A stretch of DNA of 64,000 bases from Synchiropus splendidus. Lineage: Eukaryota > Chordata > Actinopteri > Syngnathiformes > Callionymidae. Every line of letters starts with the position of its first letter. Within the stretch, counting starts at the first letter, position 1. Location of the stretch: positions 15,253,501 to 15,317,500 of the forward strand of contig NC_071345.1 of the NCBI RefSeq assembly GCF_027744825.2, in the 5' to 3' direction. A program made the position numbers and the translations under genes. Positions 12,881 through 23,122 of this stretch are shown here, one piece after another. The notes beneath the pieces are model-generated. The model did no database searches. It was not told the origin of the DNA and saw only the letters and a program-made list of their open reading frames with translations.

Positions 12881-13112
12881 CACACTTTAGATTGGGGAAC
12901 ATTTATTACTCTCAATAAAACACATTTTCTTATTATGTGTATTCACATCATATGAATTAATGATTATATGGTATTGATTCATGTCTTGGTTAGTCTAACT
13001 GGATTTTACCCCAGAATAGTCAACGAATGTTCATTCTAAACAACAGCATAATTACAGTAGTATTAAACCTAAATAAGGAAGTAATTATTTTAATAATAGT
13101 TAATATGTGTTC
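12881..13112. mobile_element. AT-rich miniature element, copy 1 of a pair with 61348-61555
   Basis: It starts CACACTTTAGATTGGGGAAC and shares TTTACCC..GAATAGTCA, CACTCTAAAC-like, CATAATTAC and AGTATTA blocks in the same order with 61348-61555. The right end (TGTGTTCCCCAAAGG), read in reverse complement, resembles the left end (TTGGGGAACA). It is therefore probably an inverted-repeat MITE. No coding capacity. Confidence 0.6.
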
Positions 13113-16100
13113 CCCAAAGGAAAAAGTAAGTCAGAAAAGGTGGGTCACCAGGTCACCTTTAAAGAGTGGTTGTATTTTGATGAACACTTGAAAATAATGT
13201 TAATGTCAGATTATATTCATCTCCATCAATGCTGTCTGTGTAATCTATGAAGTGACCAATGCTTCTGATCTGAGCTGAAACCTGAGAATAAATGTGAAGA
13301 TAACCGTGAGAAATATATATACTCAGTTCATACACAGCATTACTTAAAGGTCTGTATCTATTGATTCCTCTCACAAACAGAGACCAAATGCTGACCTGTC
13401 TATTCTGGATTTCTATGGAGTCTAATAAGTCAAATAAATAACAATAAGCTTCTTTATTAACGTCACCAGTTATTGCATCAGTGTCATTATCTAGTCTGAC
13501 ACGTGGATGTATACTTTTTTTCTTCTTTTTACTGTGTCCTATGCAGTTCAGCTGTAAACACACGTCTTTTTTTAATGACATAATGCAATATATTGTTTAT
13601 TGTTTGGTGTAAGATTTATGCACTGCATGAATTATTTATTTAACTCTAAATAATCTTGCATTGCTGCATATTTTATCTGCAATCAATTTGTTTGTGTCCC
13701 TTTCTTTGCAGTTGGAGATGGGCTGGAGAGACTCCACCCACTGGCACTAAGATAAATGGCGCCTGCACTGACTTCAGTGCAGAATGCAGAAACACTGAGT
13801 TTGTGCGGAGCACTGAAGCCAGAATGTGCTGTGGGAGCTGTCTTCACCTCTGAACTTGCCAAAACAGCTGTGGTGCCTCTTGAGGAATAAACACTCGTGT
13901 CTGAGTCAGAATTGTGAGTGATAGATTTAGTCTCAATCTATCAGTGTCGCCATCACCGCAACTAAAAACTGTAAAGCTCCATGTTGAGCTGTTTGAGCTC
14001 CCTGATTCCTTATCAGGACGAGTTGAAATCCTGATCACCACATCACAGTTTCTGATGGGTGCTTCCCAAGGAAGTATCAGAACCACATTTTACCCGGATT
14101 GCTGCTGGTGAAAAAGTGATGATCTATCCAAACAACTGCTGTTTAGATTTAAAACACACATGAAACACTGCTGACTTTGTTTTGGTTTAAAACCCTGGAG
14201 CTATGGAGAGAGAGAGAGTTTGATCCCTAATTCCTCTCAGTTGTCACCTTGTAGAGCTCTGCGACAAATGGTTCATTGGCCCTTATAATGTGCGAATCTA
14301 AAGAAATGTAACTACAATGAAAGCACTTCAGCAATCAACCTTTTATTTGTGAGAAAACAAGCAAATCTCCGTCTTGAAACTGCCTCCTGGCTGAATTTCT
14401 GGAGGGTGTAGTCTATCCTTTTCTTCAGCAGATCTTTGTGTATGTAACACCCATTCATCGATCCTCATCTCTCTTCAGCCTCTTTTCGCCTCCCTTCTAT
14501 AATGCATGCCAGAAATTTGGGAATCAAAAAATCCTTCAGCAGAGGAGACAATCGCAGACGTCTATGCTTTAAAAGACACATGGTCCTTTTTTACGTAGAT
14601 TCCCATGACGCAATATCACAATGGATCACATCTGTTCAAAACCAGAAGATGTAAAGGAACATGGAATGGCATTCATTGGCTCCTAGTTGGGTAAAAATTG
14701 ATCACACATGCCAAAGAAAAACAGAAACAACAGAGTGAGAGAGAGAGAGAGAGAGGGATAGTACCTGGAAGACACGACAGCTGCTGTTAATTCAAGCCTC
14801 ACACATTGTGCCTGAATGCAGTATGATGACTAAACACATGTGACTGTTTTTAAAGGCATCCCACCTCTAATCACAACACCTCTGGATGGGATACATCACT
14901 ATAGCTTCATTATTTCGCCGATCTATGGCAGATCAAAGGATCACTTACGGGTGTGTAATGGACTTAGCTATGTCATGGGTGGAGACTGTTACTGTTTAAT
15001 GTTCAATTTGATTAATAAAATGTGCATTTGCCTCATCGCTGATTCATCTTTGCCTGTGGTTAACATCTTGCATTTGTTTTACAGACCTGTGGAGCAGAAA
15101 GAAAACCTTAATATCTGATTTTAGAGGGTACAATATTGCTTATTCACTTCATTTAACCATCCAGACGTCCTGAGGGTGTCTTGATCTTTTTTTTATTATG
15201 GTGTTATTTTGTCAATGTGCCGCAATAATTCATCTTTTGCAAAAGGCCTTTATCACTCAAGGCACCAGGGCTGAGGCACTAGGAAAAAGCTACTTGGAAA
15301 ATTACTGGTATTAACAGTTTGTAATTGTCATAAATGGCGGCAGCAGTACTGGTGAATATGACAATTCATATCTATGTTTCAGTCAACACTTTAGAACACC
15401 ACCTTCAAACAGCTTCCAACATCATCCTGGTTGATGGGCTTCCTACTTATGTAGCGTTTTCACTAACCAGTCAGAGATGGGAGGGATATTATTCCTCAGT
15501 TCTACCACTGAATGGCGGCAGGGTGTCGAACGGTGCAGAGGAGGGTGCTGATGCAGTTGGAATATGACATATTTCCTCTTCTAATCCAGAGGAGCTGTGT
15601 GTGTACGGCTTGATGTGGAAGGACAGTGGGACTAACATCAATATCTGAATACATCCCAAAACGTTAAAGTCATGTGAGTCTGTTGGAATCCAAAATACGT
15701 GTGAAATAAGTGCTTTCACAGAGTCCTGTTGTTCACTGAAATTCCGCGTGGTCTCTGCTGCAGGTCTCCAGGCGGACAACACAGCGGAATGCCATGGTTT
15801 TCCTAGGGCAGTCTGGGGATGTGAACTGCAGAGAGGGCACTTCAACAGGTTTGAGGCATCCGAGACAGTAAGACAGTACTAAGTTGGCTTTTGTGTTTTA
15901 TGCAAGACTGAGCACCTCACCAAGGCTCATCAACAGTGCCTTTGAGACACTGAAGGGATTTTGGCAAGCATCAGATCTGCTCAGTGTTCCTTCACTTCTC
16001 CACTAGACGATTGCCTGTTGTGTTTCCTCATTCGTGATAAAATTATTCGCCGCAGGATAAAAGATACTGCCTCATTCCTCTTTCTTCTTGCAGCATCTCT

Positions 16101-18411
16101 TTCCCTCTTCAATGACAATGTTGACTCTCAGCATCAATATTTGAGACGCTTAACAAAAAATGCTTTTAGTTTAATAAATAACATCTGAATAAATCAACTG
16201 CATTCTTTGAGACCTTTATGTTTGACATCTCTGAAACTTAAATCAATTCATTCAACTGTATGGCTCTGCATCCTGTGTCCAACTGAACTGAGAACTCATG
16301 TGACTTCCTTCACCACAATTCATTTTCGATCAAGGTTTTGCTCATTTGAAAGCTTTTAAATGAGAATTAAAGCAATGTTTATGTCTAAAATCACATGTTA
16401 ATAGTAGCAATAAATGAGTACAGTTGGGGTTGATCAATAGAAGACCAAAGACGTGGATTTACAGCTTTACAGCTGTTAAAAGGGTCAAAAAGTCTCTGCC
16501 AAACGCAGGCCTCCACTCGGAGGACAGCTTTGCCATGTATGACTGTGTATATTTTCAGTCTCCTTGTAGGCGAGTGCATTAAAGAGGGGCCTCTGTGCTT
16601 TTTTCGAATCATTTTGCAGGTCCAGCCCTAACACCAGCAGACGTCATGACACCATAATCACCTTCATGCACGTGTAAAACGCCCCTGGATGCCATTACTG
16701 AAGCCTGCAAAGAAAATATAAACAGAGTAGTTACCAGACTTCCTTAAATTTTGCTGCTTTTATACACTTTTTTGGGGGAAAATCCCACCATGGGCTTCTC
16801 CATTCACCTCATCGACCTCCACATCCTTCCTGATCATACCTATCATGTGCTCCTTAACCACCTGGTATGACCATATAAGCAGTTAACACTCACTGCTTAT
16901 ACAATGTTATAGTAATTTATGAATGTATTAAGGACACCTATAAATTGATGTAAACACCTCAGTTCATCTATATCCTCTTTGGGTGGGCTGTTACAGACAC
17001 TAACATTAAAGTCACAGCTGTTTGGCTGGTGTAGTACACGGAATAAATCTGAGCCTCAAGGATGTTTAGATCACTTGCCGTAGTCATAATGCTTTAGGTT
17101 CTGCTTACTATACTTGATGGTTTTGTTAACAGCAGCCTCTTCTTCAAGGACACTCCCACGAGTCCATACAAAGACTGCATTGAAGTCAGGTCTGTGAATG
17201 AAGAAACGGACTTGTAAAGTCAGAATTCAGCAAGATCATTCTCAATAACACAGTAAGACCTAAGAAAATTATTACCATCGTGATTATAATGAACTTTATT
17301 TGTTGTTTGTCTCAATTTCTTAAAAAGTAAATTCATGCGATATATTTTGTTTAACATGCAGATGGGGTTTTGGGTACCAGCATCACCGACTCAGTGGCTC
17401 GGATTTTGTTCACTTTTCTAGTGAAGTTGAAATCTTGGCAAGTCAGTTGAAAGCTGTTACATTTTCCTCCGCGCATAGCCGCTTAAACGTTTAATTAAAT
17501 ACCATGCTTATTTTTCCCCTTCGTCATCCACCAGTCTCTCTGGCATCCAAAGAGAGATGCAAGACTCAAGAGCGCACACTCTCGCTCCCCAGGTGAAATC
17601 TTCTGCTAATGTGGTGTGAGATCATGCTTCTAGGAAAGGACAGGGAGGACAGACAGGGAGGGCGTTTGAGAGGTGACGGACAGAGGGAGAAAAAAGGAGC
17701 CCTTGAGAAAACGTCCTCCAGCTGTGTGGTTTACATGTGTTGTTGAGTTTGGTGCCAGAAAACCAAGGAGATCACCCGGTTAATTCCACAGTTACTCCCA
17801 CTGATCTAAGACTCAGAGGCATTGATACTGGACCTACTTACTGCTGTTCATCTTCTTTATGTTGTCATGATTTTTCCAAGAAAAAAAAAAAGAGAAAATA
17901 ATCTGTCACCTTGTTGTTGTCTGTCTTACCCTACATAAATAAGCTACTTCATTTTCCATATGCTGACACTGTTAAAGGAACAAACAACAACAACAACGAT
18001 AAGTCAGTCAATTTGCCAAATTGCCAACATTTTCCATCAAATCTTGCCAAATATTAAATGTAGTTTTGAATACGATTTTTTAACCTTTACCAAATTAGAG
18101 TTCACATCCTATCTTTTCAAATCCTACCAGCAAAAATTTCCTTAACTGGGTGTCGCCCGCTGGTTTCATTATCGTGAGTGAAAAAAAAAAAATCAATCAA
18201 AGGTTAACATTATATGACCATATCCACCAAAAATGTGGCTACTGTTCTCTTGTTTTCATAGTGCCTAAAGAAGAAAACAACCTTTCTTTAAAACACGCTT
18301 AATATAGCAAAACAGTGTGAGCAACAGCGGGCAAACCGTCATTTGAGGCGACAGTAGCAGGTCAAGCTGTGGGAACCGGGTGAAGATTGTAGTGGATGAA
18401 GTGGGTAGGTT
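13113..18411. other. Intergenic, nothing recognised
   Basis: No gene is supported. It contains a (GA)n run near 14735-14756. The longest frame here (13159-13581, minus, 140 codons) overlaps the repeat edge, includes a poly-Lys run and has no domain signature. Confidence 0.5.
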
Positions 18412-18425
18412 CCTCCCTCTAGTGG
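18412..18425 (-). promoter_or_regulatory. Candidate CTCF-type site
   Basis: The minus-strand 14-mer CCACTAGAGGGAGG fits the CTCF core CCASYAGRKGGCRS at 13 of 14 positions. A motif match alone does not show binding. Confidence 0.35.
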
Positions 18426-20300
18426 ACAAGTATGGACCTTGGTGAAAAAAAAATAAATCAAAGCATAAAAATACATGTCGTGTAATTACGCAATTTTCTT
18501 CGACTGTGATAATTTAATTAAAAGCGGATGACGATCGTTTACATTGAATGGAGAATAACATTGAAAAACACATTTACAGTGGCACCTTAGAATGACTATG
18601 CACAGAAGCTTTGGTAAGATTACAGTATAAGTTAAAAATGTTTCGTGTGAAAATAGACTCCCCATGCTTAGCCAAGGCAAATTGCGGTGATGATGGAAAG
18701 TATATTTTTGACGCGGAGACAAAATTCTTGGACAATATATCAGCACATCACAGGAAACAATCAACTACTTATACGAAAAACAGAATGGTCTGTCATTGAT
18801 CATTTTTCAGTAACATCGTCAATTCACCGGACTCCTCTGTGGATTGTAGCAAGGGATGATCGGAAGCAGGAGACGGTCATGGTGGCTTTTTTCAGGCTTT
18901 GAAAATACAGTAGGTTGAATAAAAATAGCCAGACATAATGTATGTGATGGCTATGTATTGATTTGGCACACCTCTGTCTTCTCAGTAAGTTCATCTCTAC
19001 CTCATCCGTTTCATCTTTGCATCAAAAAACCATAATCATCACTTCATTTCAACAATTTCATGTTATAGACATATAAGCAACTATTGAAGTGTTGTGTGCA
19101 ATGCTTGTCTTGATATTTGCATGGATATTTCAGGAAAACACTTGGCTTGCTATGTTTAACTTCAATGGAATGATACCGATGAAGCTGACTGTGAAGATTT
19201 GTTATTTGATAGAGCGTGATTATTATTTCTTCTTATTATGATCGGATTAATCCCTAATAAATCTGAACAACATGTCTACACATTAGAGACCAGTAAAGTT
19301 TGAGAAAAACATGAGGGCTTAATGCAGAGGGGAGAAAGTCAGTGACCACCCGCCCCCTCCCTCTTAATAGACAGGTAATAGAGAAACATGACTGATGATG
19401 ACTAATGAAATAGGCACGAAGGAGGGGGGTGTTTCCAACCATGTCACATAATTTTGACTGTGATGAATTGAAGAAAATGAATTCAAAAGTAAACTGTGTA
19501 TTCATCGCAGACAGTATCGTTTATCACCTACTGACCTGTCAGACAGCGTAATCAATTAATGCTGGCACTTTAATCCATCTTCAGTCTTTGTATGAAGTTA
19601 ATAGTGGATATACATGGTGAATTCTTAAAGGGCCAGGAGGAACAAATCTAAAGGTTGTTTATCAAGCCTTATTTTGAGAAATCGTATCTAATATTTCCCA
19701 AAAGATGCACACACAAGTATTTCTACTGAAGAGGCTTTTTTTTTTTTTTGCGGATTTTGATTTGTGTTCCATCATTGTCCTGCAAGGCTTTTGTCTGTTG
19801 AGACCCATAGATGCCCATTCTCATCTGCAGTGAGGACGTACTTTGGAATTTGTGTAAAACATTTCGTGGTACAACAAGAGTGAGGCAGTCTTGCAGACTG
19901 AGAGGTTGCCTGATGAGAAGAGGAAAAGACTTCAGGTACTGATTTCGAATAAGTCAAACACACTATTGATGACAATATAAAGAATATAAGAGCGAACAGA
20001 GAAAGTCTTTACAGTACATTGACCATTTATAGACCATCTTAAGAGGACCAGTGAAATCAACCAATTAAATAATGTACACTCACGTTATTACCCATTTAAT
20101 TCTGAAAATATTCCACTGTGTGTCTGTATTTGGGCACACAAACATGTATGGTCGTAATAAGAGAATTCTATTTACCACTCTTGAACTGTGAGAGTCTTGA
20201 AATATTTCTTTCTTTTCCTCATCTGTACATTCCAATTATTTGTGTGATATAGTGCATACACATGGACACATACACATCCAGACTCTCTTTTTAGCATTTA

Positions 20301-20301
<1 letters not shown>
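18426..20301. other. Intergenic, upstream of the zinc-finger gene
   Basis: No gene recognised on either strand. It ends at the microsatellite preceding the promoter. Confidence 0.5.
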
Positions 20302-20359
<58 letters not shown>

Positions 20360-20409
20360 TATTATTATTATTATTGTTGTTGTTGTTATTATTGTTATTA
20401 TTATTGTTA
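20302..20409. repeat. Mirrored trinucleotide microsatellite (TAA)n/(TTA)n
   Basis: About 57 bases of (TAA)n are followed directly by (TTA)n with TTG variants. The two halves are mutually complementary, so the tract could fold into a long hairpin. It lies about 80 bases upstream of the promoter motifs. The poly-Asn/Tyr frame through it is an artefact. Confidence 0.95.
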
Positions 20410-20485
20410 TAACACACTAGTTAATTTTTATATGGTTTTTAGTATACCTTTATTCATCTGTTTGTATTTCACGCGGACTTTACAA

Positions 20486-20617
20486 GCGTCACGTGACCAA
20501 ACCTGCTGGTCTCGAAAGAAACAGGCGCCTTCTTTGTGACGTCACTTTCTTGCTACGGCGCGCCATTTGTGTCTAGCAGCAAAAGCGCGGACCGTGGAAA
20601 CATTCGTAAAAACAGAG
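20486..20617 (+). promoter_or_regulatory. TATA-less promoter of the ZNF407-like gene
   Basis: This CpG-containing block in AT-rich surroundings carries GTCACGTGAC (20488-20497, a palindromic E-box of USF/CLEAR type), GTGACGTCAC (20536-20545, a full CRE palindrome) and GGCGCGCC (20557-20564) followed by ATTTG. No TATA box is seen. It ends in a strong splice donor. This is the arrangement of a broad, housekeeping-type vertebrate promoter. The start site was not determined; it is probably between the CRE and about 20580. Confidence 0.65.
20560..20617 (+). other. Non-coding exon 1 of the ZNF407-like gene (5' end approximate)
   Basis: The exon is inferred from the donor at 20618 (ACAGAG|GTACGT) just downstream of the promoter motifs. 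It contains no ATG, so it is purely 5' UTR. The start coordinate is a guess. Confidence 0.5.
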
Positions 20618-21903
20618 GTACGTTTCCGTTTTCCAACCCGGTTTCGTGCACCTACGGCGACATTGTAATCTCAAGAAATTGTATCTAATTCCCTGGCAGC
20701 GTTTTACACCCTGCCTTCGTCGTATATTTGACAGTTTCGTGGCTATGTGTTAGCCTTCTTTTTGGGCCACTGTGCCGCCGTCGTTTCCCCAAGCTGGGAG
20801 AAATAAGACCCGCCTATACGGCTCCGTGATTGGTCCCCAACAAAATTAGAGCAACATTACTGGTTTAGCTGCACGTCACTCATTGTACATGTTGCTAGTC
20901 AGCAGTAAAGCCAGAGCAACCACACTGAGTTCAGTGTTTCTATGTTCAATAAACGGGCGGTGTTGACACTTCATTTTATTTTCACAGAAGTAGACATTTC
21001 TTCCAATAGGGAAATTGAGAGAGGTCTTGCGGCAACTTTGCGGTACTTCTTGACTACGGAAGGCGGTTGATCCGATGTAGCGTATGAAATGGGAAGTAAC
21101 ATTTCGCCCAGAGATTGTTGTTGATGTTTAACCAGGGTTACGTGCAGCGGTGATGAAATACGCCTTCATTTCAGCCGTGCTTCCAAAACTAGTGGTCCAA
21201 AAACATAAGCGCACACAACACATCAACCCCATGACATGTTGTTTCCGTAATGAAACTTAGTTTATAGAACGTTGACAAATACCAACGGTCGTTTTATTAT
21301 GCTTTTCAGGTCGTTTCTTTTGTTTGTATGACGTCCCATTTCCAACTTATATTATGCCATTATGGGATTTTGTGTTTGATTCAGATTTATAAAAACATTA
21401 TGAGACAACTTCAATTTTAAGATCTAATTGGCTGCCTGCGTTTTTGAGAATTTTTTTGTCTTGTGCCTAGGATTCAACAGATAGGTTTAGGTGGAAATAC
21501 TTAATATAAATCCTTTGGATTATGATCTTTCTTATATTTCGACATTTTGATACGGATGAAATCCCGCAGCTCAAGTACTGATATTTGAGAAGGTGAATTT
21601 TGGCGTGCGGGTCTTGCATACTCATTGTAAATATATATCGTTATTATATATATCGTTATTATCATAACCAAAAATCTAATGAAATATGTACTAAAAGAAG
21701 TTTTAAAATATTGGCACTAGATGGCGATATTTAGCTGTCAATGACTCCGAGGGCCTGCTGTTTTCGTCTAGATTTGTAATAGACTCATAGTAACAGTAAA
21801 AAAAAACTTATATTTTATTTCTATATTCTTATGTTTATTTGATGTGTTCAATGCACATTAACTAAGTAGTAAACATATTCTTTGTTTTCTGCCTTTTAAT
21901 TAG
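20618..21903 (+). other. Intron 1 (1286 bases)
   Basis: It starts GTACGT and ends in a pyrimidine tract plus TTAATTAG before 21904. It contains an inverted CCAAT box (ATTGG near 20829), a perfect two-copy 15-base tandem (21631-21660) and a candidate CTCF site (21714-21727). Confidence 0.7.
21714..21727 (+). promoter_or_regulatory. Candidate CTCF-type site in intron 1
   Basis: GCACTAGATGGCGA fits the CTCF core at 12 of 14 positions, including the whole central AGATGGCG. It lies about 1.1 kb downstream of the promoter. Confidence 0.35.
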
Positions 21904-21962
21904 GCTTGTGAGCCACTCCATTATAGCCATCTTATACAGTGCAAAGTAATTCAAGACATGCT
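21904..21962 (+). other. 5' UTR part of exon 2
   Basis: The acceptor AG is at 21902-21903. The segment carries an in-frame stop TAG at 21924-21926. Coding therefore cannot start further upstream in this exon, and the ATG at 21963 is the first in-frame start. Confidence 0.75.
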
Positions 21963-21978
21963 ATGGATGACACGCTGA
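21958..21978 (+). CDS. Upstream ORF overlapping the main start (6 codons)
   Basis: The first ATG of the predicted mRNA (21958) lies five bases before the main ATG in a different frame, with G at -3 but C at +4. It reads Met-Leu-Trp-Met-Thr-Arg and stops at TGA 21976-21978. Its overlap with the main start means the main protein depends on leaky scanning. The peptide itself is unlikely to matter. Confidence 0.45.
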   Translation: MLWMTR

Positions 21979-22536
21979 AGCCAAATGAAGAAATGGACAC
22001 CATACCAGAAAAAGGCACAGATCTAAGTGAGCAGCAAGATCATGAAGCTATGGAGGAATCAATAGCAGATACTCAAATAGCATCTCCCAAGTCTGAAAAT
22101 GTGGAAGAAGACCAAGATGAGGAGCAGCCACCAGATTCCATGACAAAGATTCTCACCTGCACTGCCTGTGGTTTTGTAGCGAAGTCAGAGAGATCACTGA
22201 AGATTCACTCTGTCAAGAAGCACCGTAAGGTCAGTGAGGAGATGGATCCTACTGTAGATATAGATGCTGTCAGCAAAGCTGAACTGCTCCCCAAAAAACA
22301 GTCACGCCTTGGGGTTGACCAAGGTGAGCCTGTTGTAATCTTGAAGAAATGTGACGTGGCATCCAACAAGCTGACACATCAAGAGGAAGCCGGTACACCA
22401 GAGAGAAGAATCAGCAAGCGCACACCCAAACCGAAGGTGTTCCATTCCTGTAACTACTGTGGGCAAGAGTTTCGGGACAAAGCTCCCTTAGATGTTCATG
22501 TCCAGAGATACCATAGCAAAGACACCCAATTGACAT
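21963..22536 (+). CDS. znf407: ZNF407 orthologue, coding exon 2 (residues 1-191)
   Basis: This is the N-terminal coding exon of a nuclear multi-C2H2 zinc-finger protein. The start at 21963 is chosen because it is the first in-frame ATG after the stop at 21924 and has a strong context (G at -3 and +4); the open frame can be opened upstream only with a GTG. Residues 1-60 are acidic and Ser/Glu-rich. Finger 1 is Cys66, Cys69, His82, His87. Finger 2 is Cys163, Cys166, His179, His184, preceded by a basic stretch (ISKRTPKPK). The exon ends after the first base of codon 192 at the donor CAT|GTAAGT (22537). The spliced codon is TTT (Phe192). Reading through the donor would give Cys-Lys-Tyr-Cys, the opening of another finger, before a stop at 22584-22586. 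Orthology rests mainly on the downstream exons; this N-terminal part is weakly conserved. Confidence 0.85.
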
Positions 22537-23122
22537 GTAAGTATTGTACATATCTAAACCCCATTTTACCGTCCGTAAAGTTGTAAAAGAAAATAAATGG
22601 CGGGGTAATTTTTGTTTTCATTTGATGTTATAAGTAAGAGTTGGTGGTGGGCTCTTTGAAGTAGGGCTTCAATTAATGAACATTTTGATAGTTGACTACT
22701 CACAGACTGTCCTAACAATGAGCTGATAAGTTGGCCTATGGCGTGCACTGGTTAACTCACGCGCTGGCACAAAAAAAACCTGTAAATTGTGGCTAACACT
22801 TGCATATAGTTAAATATTGCTTTGAAACTTACATTTTAATGGCCCACATTGGTAGGTTTGGCAAATGTTGCGTCTCACTTTAGTCGAATAGTAGTTGAGT
22901 GTTTCCATGCTTTTGGTGTTTTTTGTTGCAGAGCTCTCAGAACATTAGCCATGTCTCCTCTTACTGCGGATTATGCTACTACCGCGTGCATTAAAATGAG
23001 TCACATCACGACTCATTGACACATGATTCCGCTGGAGACCAATTAGTTGTTGCAGCCCTAAATCAATGTGAAAACTGTTCAGTGGTTCTTATGAAAGAGA
23101 AAATATTGTTTCTGTTTTTTAG
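22537..23122 (+). other. Intron 2 (586 bases), mostly a transposon relic
   Basis: It has donor GTAAGT at 22537 and acceptor TTCTGTTTTTTAG ending at 23122. Splicing joins 22536 to 23123 in frame (phase 1). About 400 of its bases are the hAT-like element at 22662-23060. Human ZNF407, as I remember it, encodes this whole region in one exon, so the intron may be specific to fish or to part of them. Confidence 0.7.
22662..23060. mobile_element. hAT-like miniature element inside intron 2
   Basis: The left end TAGGGCTTCAATTAATGAAC and the reverse complement of the right end (TAGGGCTGCAACAACTAATT) form terminal inverted repeats typical of a very common fish hAT family (ends TAGGGCTGCAAC). No transposase frame is seen. 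A clear 8-base target duplication is not visible, so the copy is old or the limits are off by a few bases. Confidence 0.65.

Noticed and set aside
13159..13581. 140-codon minus-strand frame
   Set aside because: Low-complexity Lys run, no recognisable domain, no splice or promoter context.
20240..20539. Frame with a long poly-Asn/Tyr/Cys run
   Set aside because: It is translation of the (TAA)n/(TTA)n microsatellite.
21939..21962. Start of the first coding exon at 21939
   Set aside because: That codon is GTG, not ATG. The first in-frame ATG is at 21963.
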